DNA of 14,909 bases from Nitrosopolaris sp035691865 (GTDB lineage: Archaea > Thermoproteota > Nitrososphaeria > Nitrososphaerales > Nitrososphaeraceae). The translations under genes were made by a program, and so were the position numbers. Of this stretch, positions 1 to 7,124 are shown one piece after another (positions within the stretch are counted from its first letter, which is position 1; each line of letters begins with the position of its first letter). The notes under the pieces were generated by a model that saw only the letters and a program-made list of their open reading frames with translations, was not told where the DNA came from and searched no databases. The stretch covers positions 1-14,909 of the forward strand of contig DASSIM010000145.1 of the NCBI GenBank assembly GCA_035691865.1, written 5' to 3'.

Positions 1-100
1 AGTTTAGAGGGTCACTTATGCTTTCATTGGCCAAGAATTCTTTACACTTTGCTTGATTTAATTCGTATTGAGCCTGTTTGATTCTACTAATTCTCTCTTT
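1..100 (-). pseudogene. Possible gene fragment running off the left edge
   Basis: Read on the minus strand, bases 100 to 1 are open for 33 codons and give a helical, charged sequence containing RISRIKQAQYELNQAKCK and then EFLANESISDPLN. A TAA lies just upstream at 101-103 and there is no in-frame ATG, so this is either the interior of a decayed gene or chance coding. I do not recognise the family. Confidence is low because the stretch is short and cut by the window edge. Confidence 0.2.
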
Positions 101-111
101 TTATTCTCTAA

Positions 112-273
112 ACGACTCTGAAAGTGTGCTACACTTGGGAACATGATCCGGGATCAGCTGATTTACAAACTGGATTTTTCACACCATTGCTTGTGTTAAT
201 ATTACTCATTTTATCATCTCTAGTAGCTTGCCATGAGAATGTTTACATCCGAGATATTATGCATTGGAGATGA
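112..273 (+). other. Short open frame with one membrane helix, overlapping the next gene
   Basis: This frame is open for 53 codons. From a GTG at 124 it would read VCYTWEHDPGSADLQTG followed by a strongly hydrophobic run, FFTPLLVLILLILSSLVA, that looks like one transmembrane helix. It ends inside the following CinA-type gene, overlapping it by 41 bases in another frame. It could be a small membrane protein or the C-terminal remnant of a larger one whose upstream part is lost. The window gives no decisive evidence. The hydrophobic run also covers the likely promoter of the downstream gene, so AT-rich promoter sequence could imitate a helix. Confidence 0.22.
196..204 (+). promoter_or_regulatory. 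Probable TATA box of the CinA-type gene
   Basis: The sequence TTAATATTA is centred about 33 bases ahead of the ATG at 233. This fits an archaeal TATA box with transcription starting within about 10 bases of the start codon. No purine-rich ribosome binding site is seen ahead of the ATG. Confidence 0.4.
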
Positions 274-1048
274 ATTGCTTTCAGGTATAACGATCAACAC
301 AAACGCTTATTGGATATCTAAGAAAATCACAGAGGCTGGGGGAACTGTGAGAAGGATAATTGTGATCAGCGACGATGTGGATGAAATTTCATTGGGAGTA
401 AGCGATTCTATCTCTCGAAGACCCGACTGGCTGATTATCTCGGGTGGCCTTGGTCCCACCTACGATGACAAAACTCTGCAAGGAGTAGCCAGCGGTCTTA
501 GTTTGGAACTCGCCCTTGACAAGACAGCACTAGACATGATGGAAAAGAGTTATGCACGACATTCGATTACTTATGAACTAAATGAAAATCGCTTAAAGAT
601 GGCAAAGATTCCGATAGGATCAAATCCAATTCAAAATCCGGTTGGCAGCGCCCCTGCCGTGCTAATAACGTCCGGTGAGATAAAAATTGTTTGTCTTCCA
701 GGGGTGCCTGAGGAAATGAAAGCAATATTTTTAGAAAGTATACTTCCTCAAATGAAGAGAATTAGTGGGGATTTCCATATTGTCGAATCAGGATACGAAA
801 CAATTGGCGTAAGCGAGGCAATGCTAGCGCCTACACTCGCAAAGATAGTGGAATCTAATCCCCCAAGCTCAATTTATCTGAAGACGCATCCACAAGGATA
901 TGCTAACGATAATGGCAATATAAAGCCGCAATTGCGTGTGCAGATAATTTCCAAAGGAAAGGATAAAGCTGAAGTTCAGTGCAGATTCAATAATATCTCG
1001 AAAGTGATTCTTGAAGAAATAGCCAGGTTGAGTGGGAAAATAGTTTGA
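233..1048 (+). CDS. CinA N-terminal/MoaB-type (COG1058) domain protein
   Basis: This 271-residue protein has the hallmarks of the molybdopterin-binding-like domain found at the N-terminus of CinA: GDELLSG at residues 12-18, followed by NTNA; SGGLGPTYDD at 70-79; NPVGSAP near 135-141; and LPGVPEEM at 155-162. The MoaB/MogA-like fold covers roughly residues 5-175. The rest, to residue 271, is probably the small middle domain seen in CinA (inferred). The C-terminal NMN deamidase (PncC) domain of bacterial CinA is absent, as in other archaeal stand-alone versions. In CinA this N-terminal domain hydrolyses ADP-ribose-type dinucleotides, so a nucleotide repair or salvage role is possible but unproven here. 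The start at 233 is preferred because of the spacing to the TATA box; Met3 is an alternative. The protein is probably cytosolic and monocistronic. Confidence 0.9.
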   Translation: MRMFTSEILCIGDELLSGITINTNAYWISKKITEAGGTVRRIIVISDDVDEISLGVSDSISRRPDWLIISGGLGPTYDDKTLQGVASGLSLELALDKTALDMMEKSYARHSITYELNENRLKMAKIPIGSNPIQNPVGSAPAVLITSGEIKIVCLPGVPEEMKAIFLESILPQMKRISGDFHIVESGYETIGVSEAMLAPTLAKIVESNPPSSIYLKTHPQGYANDNGNIKPQLRVQIISKGKDKAEVQCRFNNISKVILEEIARLSGKIV

Positions 1049-1053
1049 AGTTC

Positions 1054-1088
1054 AGTGATATTCACTACAGTAGTTGGGGTATTTTTTT
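1054..1088 (+). terminator. Probable terminator after the CinA-type gene
   Basis: Six bases after the stop codon there is a small perfect hairpin (AGTGA, loop TAT, TCACT at 1054-1066), followed by seven Ts at 1082-1088. A T-tract shortly after a gene is the usual archaeal termination signal. The hairpin may be incidental. Confidence 0.4.
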
Positions 1089-1250
1089 GCTAACCCTGCG
1101 GCAAGAGACAGGCTAAAAGCTTAGACAAATTACATTAACGTCACTTGCATTTTCTATAACAACAGCTTGATTTGGTTTTTCTTAATATTGCGAGCACTTT
1201 TCGTTCGTTCTCTTTTCTGAGATAGAAAAGGTAATCGAGTAGCTTAAATT

Positions 1251-1433
1251 CTATTTGATCTTGAAATTAACTTTTTCAACCTTGAATGATACACCTTGTT
1301 CGTACAGACCTTTAGAAATACTGCGTACTAGTCCTTTCTCAACTGCTTTAAGCCTATCTTTATCGTCAATAATATCAACCGGCATGTCCACTTCAATTTT
1401 TACTTCTAATTCAGCTTTCTTCGAATGAACCAT
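1251..1433 (-). CDS. Small conserved-looking hypothetical protein (60 aa)
   Basis: The ORF gives a compact 60-residue charged protein starting MVHSKKAELEVKIEVDMP and ending VSFKVEKVNFKIK. The pattern suggests strand-helix-strand: a strand at residues 7-16 (LEVKIEVDMP), a helix around 26-45 (RLKAVEKGLVRSISKGLYEQ) and a strand at 48-59 (VSFKVEKVNFKI). There is no signal peptide or membrane segment. I do not recognise the family. The alternating hydrophobic strands, the good charge balance and the absence of a competing frame argue for a real gene. It stands alone between the CinA-type gene (convergent) and a decayed gene. The function is unknown. Confidence 0.55.
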   Translation of the reverse strand: MVHSKKAELEVKIEVDMPVDIIDDKDRLKAVEKGLVRSISKGLYEQGVSFKVEKVNFKIK

Positions 1434-1749
1434 CCAGGCACTGTCATTTCATACTAGGGCTCCTATCAATTTATCTATAGTCAAATACGCATATTTATCT
1501 AGAAGATTTTGCAACACGAAATCTGAAATCGATATTGTATAGAATAATTTACATGTCAAGTTCGAACAAAGAAACAATAGAATACGTTTGAGCCTGCATC
1601 TCGAGTATCATTCAGTAGTTATGTTTGGTATGCTTCCAAGTTGGTCTCGGGCCTTAGCAGGATGATGTAAAGGATCAATCATACTTAAGGTCAACGACTA
1701 ACTGTTAAAATTGATATCTCTTTATACCAGAGTATCAGATAATAATGAA
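1434..1749. other. Intergenic stretch with no recognised gene
   Basis: No protein-like frame or RNA gene is visible. The stretch probably holds the promoter of the minus-strand 60-residue gene (AT-rich bases around 1460-1500) and the lost upstream region of the broken gene that follows. Confidence 0.4.
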
Positions 1750-2090
1750 ATGTCGTCATCGTCCAAATACGATCGAACTTGTACAAATCTTATTCCTGAA
1801 AGGGATGCATAAACAATCAAGATTGTCGCCAGGAGTACTCGTGAGGCATCATCGACGATAAGGGATGTGGTACAAACAGTCACCAAAGCGGTGCAATCGA
1901 AGACATTGCACAAGCAATACAAGAGGCAAACATATCAGCACGTGATACTGCTAAATGCTTTAGAGGTCGTGGCATTGTGAGGCGTACCACTGCGGCTATA
2001 GAAGAGGCACTTGAGGAAGACCGCGCAGGAAACAGTTCAGGTGGTCGCACAATCGGCAGGGTCAGTACAGGAATGACGGTCATAGAATAA
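1750..2090 (+). pseudogene. Decayed Ala/Glu-rich helical protein gene
   Basis: From an ATG at 1750 the frame reads MSSSSKYDRTCTNLIPERDA, hits TAA at 1810-1812, then continues in the same frame as TIKIVARSTREASSTIRDVVQTVTK. Near 1885-1895 the protein-like sequence jumps to another frame and runs on as SGAIEDIAQAIQEANISARD, later RTTAAIEEALEEDRAG, to a TAA at 2088-2090. Both halves share the same amphipathic, Ala/Glu/Arg-rich helical character, so I read this as one small gene broken by one nonsense change and at least one frameshift. The family is not recognised; it resembles low-complexity, LEA-like helical proteins only in composition. Minus-strand open frames over the same bases look like shadows. 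Sequencing error is an alternative explanation for the frame jump but would not by itself account for the stop. Confidence 0.5.
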
Positions 2091-2160
2091 AATTAATGAC
2101 CAGAAAAAAGGGAAAAGATATAAGATGAAGCTAACCCATTTAGAAAAGTTCGGTAGTCCT

Positions 2161-2220
2161 TATCGTTCGACCCAAAAACGAATTAGTTGCCAACGATAGT
2201 ACTAAAAATAGATTTTTTTT
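2161..2220 (+). terminator. Inverted repeat followed by T8
   Basis: TATCGTT (2161-2167) pairs perfectly with AACGATA (2192-2198) across a 24-base loop, and eight Ts follow at 2213-2220. The layout is that of a terminator and lies about 70 bases after the end of the broken helical gene. The long loop makes the hairpin weak; the T-tract is the more reliable part. Confidence 0.35.
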
Positions 2221-2417
2221 AGGCTGCGAGGTAACTAACACTATTGGCATTTATGACGTCTGGTAGGCATGAAAAATAATATGATAAAACTGAATTACTG
2301 CAGGCATAAAGATGTAACTGGCACTTGGTTCTAACTGAGTCTTAGAGCACTAAACGAAAGCAAACCCAATTTATTCCAGCCAATTTCGGAGAGTCTTTAG
2401 ATTAGAAAACAAGAACT

Positions 2418-2428
2418 AATATATTTAT
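2418..2428 (+). promoter_or_regulatory. Probable TATA box of the 14-residue-repeat gene
   Basis: The AT-rich TAATATATTTA is centred about 32 bases ahead of the ATG at 2456, which predicts a leader of only a few bases. The rest of the 2091-2455 gap holds no recognisable gene apart from the T8 terminator at its left. Confidence 0.5.
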
Positions 2429-2455
2429 GGTGAGTAGGTTTTAGAATATTCCTGA

Positions 2456-2734
2456 ATGTCGACCGCTAATATGTACAATGAATTTGTTAGATATTTTGAG
2501 AGGATGGGCGAACTGTATAAGGAATATACTAAAGGCATGGAAAGGGTCAATCAATTATACACCGAGTCCATTAAAAATGTGGAAAAGACGAATGAACTGT
2601 ACAAGGAACTCATCAAAACCAATGAGAGAATGACTGATCTGTACAGAGATATACAAAGGATAAACCTAGATTGGTTGGACCTATTTTGGAGGCCTTGGAT
2701 GTCAAAAGAACAAGAAAAGAAGGATAATACATAG
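2456..2734 (+). CDS. Coiled-coil protein built of 14-residue repeats (92 aa)
   Basis: The protein is almost entirely one long amphipathic helix made of tandem 14-residue units. A hydrophobic-aromatic pair recurs exactly every 14 residues: MY at 6-7, LY at 20-21, 34-35, 48-49 and 62-63, and LF at 76-77. The four central units (GELYKEYTKGMERV, NQLYTESIKNVEKT, NELYKELIKTNERM, TDLYRDIQRINLDW) share a pattern near x-E-L-Y-K-E-x-I-K-x-x-E-R-x. Fourteen residues equal two heptads, so a rod-like coiled coil is expected. The helix ends in a Trp-rich tail (DWLDLFWRPWM) that could bind a membrane, lipid granule or partner. There is no signal peptide. The family is not recognised. Helical granule-coat (phasin/PhaE-like) proteins are one possible comparison, by character only. 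The gene has its own TATA box and no operon partner. Confidence 0.75.
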   Translation: MSTANMYNEFVRYFERMGELYKEYTKGMERVNQLYTESIKNVEKTNELYKELIKTNERMTDLYRDIQRINLDWLDLFWRPWMSKEQEKKDNT

Positions 2735-2803
2735 ACAGTTGAAGTAGACCCAAAACGTCAGAGATTAGAGATTGAATTGTGAAGCGACTTTCCCAAAAAT
2801 TCT

Positions 2804-2810
2804 AAAAAAA
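2804..2810 (-). terminator. T-tract terminator of the 141-residue gene
   Basis: Seven As on the plus strand (seven Ts in the minus-strand transcript) lie about 30 bases past the stop of the minus-strand gene ending at 2841, as expected for an archaeal terminator. Confidence 0.35.
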
Positions 2811-2840
2811 TCATAGTGGTTTTGGTCGTTACATCTCATC

Positions 2841-3266
2841 TCATTCCATAGTATAAACCTCTTTAACTGCCCGACCGTATCCAAGACTAATTTTCTTTTC
2901 CATGTATGGCATATGCCTTGGATGGATCGAGTAAGTATCACCACGCTTCGTAAGAAGGCCCTTCGCAACAATAGCTATTAAAAGTCCGGATAATTTTAGG
3001 GGTTGGATTTCATATATCGCACATAATTCAGCGATTTTCGCTCGGTATTCTTCTATGGTAAAGTACATCCGTTCGTTTTCAAGTATTAACGGCCATACAA
3101 CTAATTCCCAGATCATCCTGAGAAGATTTTCAGTAGAGTTCTTTGCTCTTGCTGGATTATTGCTATTCTCCTTCTCTGAATATTGCAGTTCTTTATTCTC
3201 TGTGACGATACCATCGTCCGCTAGTTTCCTTTTCTTGCCCTCTCCATTTCTACGCAGAAGACGCAT
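2841..3266 (-). CDS. Hypothetical protein with a possible winged-helix region (141 aa)
   Basis: The first about 45 residues are basic and polar (MRLLRRNGEGKKRKLADDG and a Ser/Asn-rich linker) and look disordered. From about residue 46 onward the protein is folded: a helix with LLRMIWELVVWPLILENE, then helices around EEYRAKIAELCAIYE and PLKLSGLLIAIVAKGLL, then TKRGDTYSIHPRHMPYM. The order of helices followed by a short hairpin with a 'KGLL-KRG-TYSIHP' feel resembles a winged helix-turn-helix, so DNA binding is possible, but this is inference from pattern alone. The basic N-terminal tail would be compatible with that. A TATA-like element lies 33 bases ahead of the ATG. The gene is convergent with the coiled-coil gene and divergent from the zinc-ribbon gene. 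Confidence 0.6.
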   Translation of the reverse strand: MRLLRRNGEGKKRKLADDGIVTENKELQYSEKENSNNPARAKNSTENLLRMIWELVVWPLILENERMYFTIEEYRAKIAELCAIYEIQPLKLSGLLIAIVAKGLLTKRGDTYSIHPRHMPYMEKKISLGYGRAVKEVYTME

Positions 3267-3293
3267 CTGATACTCTGTCTAAAAAATGGTGTC

Positions 3294-3303
3294 AAAATAA
3301 ATT
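3294..3303 (-). promoter_or_regulatory. Probable TATA box of the 141-residue gene
   Basis: On the minus strand this reads AATTTATTTT, centred about 33 bases ahead of the ATG at 3266. A second AT-rich block (AAAAATATACT on the minus strand) lies about 30 bases further upstream. Confidence 0.35.
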
Positions 3304-3491
3304 CCTTATGCCCATGCTGTAGTATATTTTTGTAACCTTCGTACACTGGTGGTATGGGCTATGGATACGGTACACACTGAGATACATTCATTTTTCCGGA
3401 TTATGACACTGAAAATAAAAACCGATAAATCCACAAATGATTACTTTCAAGTTCACAGGGTAATCGGGGATATCTATCCATTAGACTGACT

Positions 3492-4112
3492 TTGATTTCA
3501 ATGCTTAATCTGAGATTAACATTAAATTGCTATTCTGATATCTCTTTACATAGATGCAAGAAAATGAAGTGTTTTAACTGCTATTCTGAATTTCTACCAA
3601 CTTTAGTAATGCCGCTATGTCAAGAGTGTGGCTTCTGCTACTTTTGCAGAGATTTCCTAGCATGTTTTCACTATGAACTAAATAAAGATCATAAACATAA
3701 ACAAAAACAGAACCAACTATCATCAATAAAGAAAAAGAATATTCAGAAGTGGGATTCGTATAATGATATTGTTCCCAGACTACCAATCGCTACCCCTGAA
3801 GATAGCGCGGCAGTAATAGTCATAGATGAATCAGCAAGACGCAGACTAGGAAAATTGCATATTTTAGACCTAATCCAAAATCTGACAGGTCCTGAAATGA
3901 ATTGTTACGTAGATATAATCCCCACGGGAACTTCGGACGATGATGTAATTAAAGTCTTTAAATCCTATGCAAATATTCCTGCTTTTATTTTGACCTCGGA
4001 TAAGGACCTATACATGAAATTACTAGGGCGTTCTGTGTTTGTAAAGACAAACAGAAGTGGTGTAATCGGAATAGTTGCTAGAGCAATAAAACACAGGATT
4101 TCAAGATCCTGA
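3492..4112 (+). CDS. Zinc-ribbon plus PIN-like domain protein
   Basis: Two parts are visible. Near the N-terminus there are three closely spaced Cys pairs (residues 27/30, 43/46 and 49/52, counted from the TTG at 3492), a zinc-finger-like module. After a Lys/Gln-rich linker comes a PIN-like fold from about residue 104: AVIVIDESARRR with Asp112 at the end of the first strand, an acidic cluster TSDDD at 148-151, and LTSDKDL at 168-173, where PIN nucleases carry their later metal-binding Asp. A metal-dependent ribonuclease is therefore possible, although the acidic residues need a structural check. The start is uncertain: TTG 3492, ATG 3501 and ATG 3564 (Met25, just ahead of the Cys pairs) are all open. 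I favour 3564, giving 182 residues, because nothing before it looks folded. No antitoxin-like partner is adjacent. Confidence 0.65.
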   Translation: MISMLNLRLTLNCYSDISLHRCKKMKCFNCYSEFLPTLVMPLCQECGFCYFCRDFLACFHYELNKDHKHKQKQNQLSSIKKKNIQKWDSYNDIVPRLPIATPEDSAAVIVIDESARRRLGKLHILDLIQNLTGPEMNCYVDIIPTGTSDDDVIKVFKSYANIPAFILTSDKDLYMKLLGRSVFVKTNRSGVIGIVARAIKHRISRS

Positions 4113-4211
4113 TTATATGCTGAAAGTTGCGATATCGCAGGGCCTTTTTGAATATAACTTAAATGCAATGCCAGGACTGCCAAATACCATATTGATTGAA
4201 CTTTAGGTCGG

Positions 4212-5303
4212 TCATACGTTCAACCCCAAATCTCTTGCTTTACTTACAAGTTTTTCAGCATCTTTATTTTTCCCTAGATTGTTTAGAGATTTAGCCTTCT
4301 CGAATATTGTCTGCGCATCATCAGGATTTAATTCCAGAGCCTTATCATAACTCCTTATGGCTTCCTTATAATCACCCAAATTAGCAAGAGATATTCCCAT
4401 ATTCTGCCATGCTCTGGCAATATTCTCTCCAACTTGAATGACCTTATCGTAAATCATCACAGCTTCTTGGTAGCGTCCTAGATTGTTCAGAGCTACGCCT
4501 TTATTGAACAAAGATATAGAATCGATCTTATTTATCTCTAAGCATTTATCAAAGCAGCCTATTGCTTCTTCGTACTTTTTTAACTTGAGAAGAAGCGCTC
4601 CTTTCAGGTTCATAGTATACACATCCGTTGGACAAATTTGTAGGGCTTTATCATAATCCTTCATCCCTTCCTCATATCTCCCTAGTTTGACTAGCACAGC
4701 ACCTTTATCAGTCCATGCTCTAGCATCATCGGGGCCAATCTCTATAGCTTTATCATAACTTTGTATGGCTTTCTCATATTCGCGCAGATTAGCAAGAGCT
4801 GCTCCTCTATCTGTCCAAGCTCCTGGATTGGTGCTGGGATCTATCTCTATTGACTTATCGAGACATTCTAGAGCTTCATTATATTTTTTCATATAATTGA
4901 CAAGAGCCGCACCCTTGTGGTACCAAGCTCTTGGATCATTCGGATTAATTGCTATACCCGTATCAAAGTTTTTCATAGCTTCTTCATATTCTCCTACTGC
5001 TGCAAGAGCTGAACCCTTGTTGTACCATGCTATCGCAAGGCCAGACTCAATTTCTAAAGCCCTGTCAAAACTTCTTATGGCCTCCTCGTACCTGTTTAAG
5101 TTATTAAGAGCAGCGCCCTTTTGATACCACACGCAAGCATCATTGGAATTTACTTCTAAAGATTTCTCAGCTGAATGTAGATCATCTTCAAACTTTCTTA
5201 AGGTGCAGGCAGGTATATCCTTCTTATCATTAATGGGTTTCAGTTTGGGATCAATCTTTGACGCCTCCTTGTAAGACATTAAAACGTCATGAAGTCTGAC
5301 CAA
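4212..5303 (-). CDS. TPR-repeat protein, nine repeats
   Basis: This is a classic tetratricopeptide array. After a leader of about 55 residues there are nine 34-35-residue repeats of the type AWYNKGSALAAVGEYEEA followed by a helix ending in ALEINPDD or similar. The first starts near residue 57 (ACVWYQKGAALNNL) and the last ends close to the C-terminus (KARDLGLNV). Repeat signatures such as W-x-x-K-G-x-x-L, Y-x-x-A and A-x-x-x-x-P are clear in most copies. TPR superhelices bind other proteins; nothing here identifies the partner. There is no catalytic domain, signal peptide or membrane segment, so it is a cytosolic scaffold or adaptor. The longest frame begins at a TTG at 5303. The first ATG is at 5279 (residue 9, MSYKEASK) and is the more likely start, because an AT-rich element near 5311-5320 lies about 37 bases ahead of it. 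Confidence 0.9.
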   Translation of the reverse strand: MVRLHDVLMSYKEASKIDPKLKPINDKKDIPACTLRKFEDDLHSAEKSLEVNSNDACVWYQKGAALNNLNRYEEAIRSFDRALEIESGLAIAWYNKGSALAAVGEYEEAMKNFDTGIAINPNDPRAWYHKGAALVNYMKKYNEALECLDKSIEIDPSTNPGAWTDRGAALANLREYEKAIQSYDKAIEIGPDDARAWTDKGAVLVKLGRYEEGMKDYDKALQICPTDVYTMNLKGALLLKLKKYEEAIGCFDKCLEINKIDSISLFNKGVALNNLGRYQEAVMIYDKVIQVGENIARAWQNMGISLANLGDYKEAIRSYDKALELNPDDAQTIFEKAKSLNNLGKNKDAEKLVSKARDLGLNV

Positions 5304-5697
5304 TTGTGGTATTAATTGTTACTGTTAGCGAAGATTATTATGCACCACTACCAATGATACGCAAAGGGATTCGTTTGCAGGTATAAGAGGGCAGATACAA
5401 AGCTTAACCCTGAAGAAGTCTACCGGCGCAAGGTCAGTTTTATCTGCTGACCTGTTATATATCCGTACATGTTGTACACTGACTAGTGTTATTATTGCAC
5501 CACATCATTAGGCAGGATAACTGCAATTCTAAACTGAAGACAAAGTATTGTTGTCTTGCTTAATGTTAACGTTCAAGGTATTTAAGAGGTCACCAAAAAG
5601 CACCAAAAAGCTGAGTTGGTTCGAGGTTATATTATTAATTTCTAATTGGAAGCTCGGTAATTAGTCAGCAATCAGCCGACTAATGGGAACCAATATA
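5304..5697. other. Gap with small repeats and hairpins
   Basis: No coding frame is convincing. Small structures are present: GTACA-TGT-TGTAC at 5465-5477 overlapping ACACT-GACT-AGTGT at 5476-5489; a tandem copy of CACCAAAAAG near 5591-5610; and ATTAGTC (5660-5666) pairing with GACTAAT (5678-5684). The last lies 14 bases past the stop of the minus-strand fragment at 5698 and could be its transcript end. Confidence 0.35.
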
Positions 5698-5895
5698 CTA
5701 GCCACTTTCATTCGTAGAGCTTAATAGTAGCAGGCTTCCATACTCCTGATAAAAGGCCTTTTTTGTGTTCTCGGCTAGGCTGCTGATTTCCTTCAAATCA
5801 TTCAGCTCGTTTATTCTCTTTGAGCTGATACCAAGCGATTCCAATACATTTAGCCATCAACCGTAGCTATCTGGATGTTCGTCTTTTGCGACCAT
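5698..5895 (-). pseudogene. Small helical gene with an internal TGA
   Basis: On the minus strand an ATG at 5895 starts MVAKDEHPDSYG, meets TGA at 5859-5857, and in the same frame continues WLNVLESLGISSKRINEL and on through SLAENTKKAFYQEYGSLLLL to TAG at 5700-5698. The 66-codon frame is otherwise intact, and both sides look like one hydrophilic, helical protein. One point mutation (for example TGG to TGA) would explain it. A shorter product starting at an internal TTG is possible. A 7-bp hairpin follows the stop. The family is not recognised. Confidence 0.4.
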
Positions 5896-5945
5896 ACAAA
5901 CACCTTCATTTATTGCAGAAAATTATATGATAAAATCTTTTCTAA

Positions 5946-6516
5946 ATCATTTTTAGTATAACTAAAACAGGCTTTTTGCCTGATACACTCAGGGAAATAA
6001 TAGAAGGTGATACAAGACTAACCTGCGTTTCGATCTCCGATCCATACACTATAAAAAACCTTGTAGTTGATCTGACCAGCGACTTTCTATACAAGAGAAA
6101 GAAGCAGTTCAAAGTGAAACCATACATTCTCTTTGTATTTGACGAAGCGCAGGAGTTTGTTGCGGATTTATCAAATGCTAGAGGAATTGAGAAGGAATGT
6201 AGCATCGCAGTCGAAACCCTGCTCAGACAAGGAAGAAAATATGGTCTTGGAGGATGTATTGCGACACAAAGAATTGCCTACCTAAACACAAATGCTTTGC
6301 AGCAATTGCATACGTACTTTTGAAACACTTCCTAGACCATATGATAGAAATCTAGTCAGTAATACCTTCACGATAGATTAAGGTATCCTCGAAAAGACGT
6401 TAGAATATGCTCCAGGACAGTGGTTGTTATCCAGCTATATTGCGACAGGAATAGAAAACGTTCCAATATTTATCAAGGCAGATAATGCGGAAAGAGATAG
6501 ACGCATTCTTGAATAA
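5946..6516 (+). pseudogene. C-terminal remnant of a HerA/DUF87-type ATPase
   Basis: The frame open from 5946 reads LPDTLREIIEGDTRL, then VFDEAQEFV (a Walker B strand with DE), then LLRQGRKYGLGGCIATQRIA and NTNALQQLHTYF, all typical of the C-terminal half of HerA/FtsK-like P-loop ATPases (DUF87). It stops at TGA 6321-6323, but protein-like sequence continues one frame over as FETLPRPYDRNLVSNTFTID, meets TAA at 6379-6381, and goes on as LEKTLEYAPGQWLLSSYIAT and KADNAERDRR to TAA at 6514-6516. There is therefore at least one frameshift and one nonsense change. The N-terminal half with the Walker A loop is missing: no GxxGxGK(S/T) is found upstream. HerA-family ATPases work with NurA in DNA end processing or as DNA translocases in mobile and defence contexts. 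This copy cannot hydrolyse ATP as it stands. Confidence 0.8.
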
Positions 6517-6681
6517 GACATCTTTGGTATAAATTTTAAGCGTCAGTACTGTGATCTAGTACTTATTGGCAATCAATCTCATTGTGTTTTGCAGAGGAGT
6601 TCAGCCTATATTATATTTAATATAACAACGTGATTTGACATTTAGTTGTTGGTAATTCATATGTATACAATGTTTTCGTAA

Positions 6682-6920
6682 CTACTTCCTTATTCCCTTT
6701 ATAATTCTGATTATTCTATCCTCTTCTTCTCTTCTAAGTCGTAATTGCCTAAGCCTTTCCTTATCTCTTTTACTAGTTGGTGACATTCGTAATGCCATAC
6801 CGCAACAAGGACAGAAAGCACCATCATGGGATTTCGTCTATTTCAGCTTCAGTTATAATTGACCATGATAAATTGCAAATCGGCCATGAGCGTGCAAGCC
6901 CTAGCCAATTTGCAAGTATC
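6682..6920 (-). pseudogene. Zinc-ribbon protein tail, frameshifted
   Basis: On the minus strand bases 6837-6682 are open and read HDGAFCPCCGMALRMSPTSK, then a basic helical tail (DKERLRQLRLRREEEDRI, ending IIKGIRK) and TAG. CPCCG is one half of a zinc knuckle. Just upstream, another frame gives SWSIITEAEIDEIP running up to the same point, so the two segments probably belong to one gene with a frameshift near 6830. No start codon fits and the upstream part is lost around 6920. The family is not identified; a nucleic-acid-binding role would suit the Cys pair and basic tail but is inferred. Confidence 0.5.
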
Positions 6921-7124
6921 CAACACACCTTGGCCTATGCGTGATGTGAAGGACAATACAATATATCGCAAAAGTAGCAAACAAATCTTATTACGTAATC
7001 CATCATTGATTTAATGTACCCAAAAAATGAAACTGCTGAATGAAATATACGAATAAGTGTAAATTGGACTGAATTCTCTACCTATCTAGATAATAACAAG
7101 AGTGTCTTAATATTTTTCTACTAC
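6921..7124. other. Upstream region of the response regulator gene
   Basis: No gene is visible. AT-rich elements (TAGATAATAAC near 7087-7097, about 33 bases ahead of the ATG at 7125) could be the TATA box of the receiver gene. Confidence 0.3.

Noticed and set aside
1722..2083. Two overlapping minus-strand frames
   Set aside because: They oppose the broken plus-strand helical gene, whose pieces read better as protein.
5591..5610. Tandem CACCAAAAAG as a possible CRISPR or iteron
   Set aside because: Only two adjacent copies are present, with no spacers or further units.
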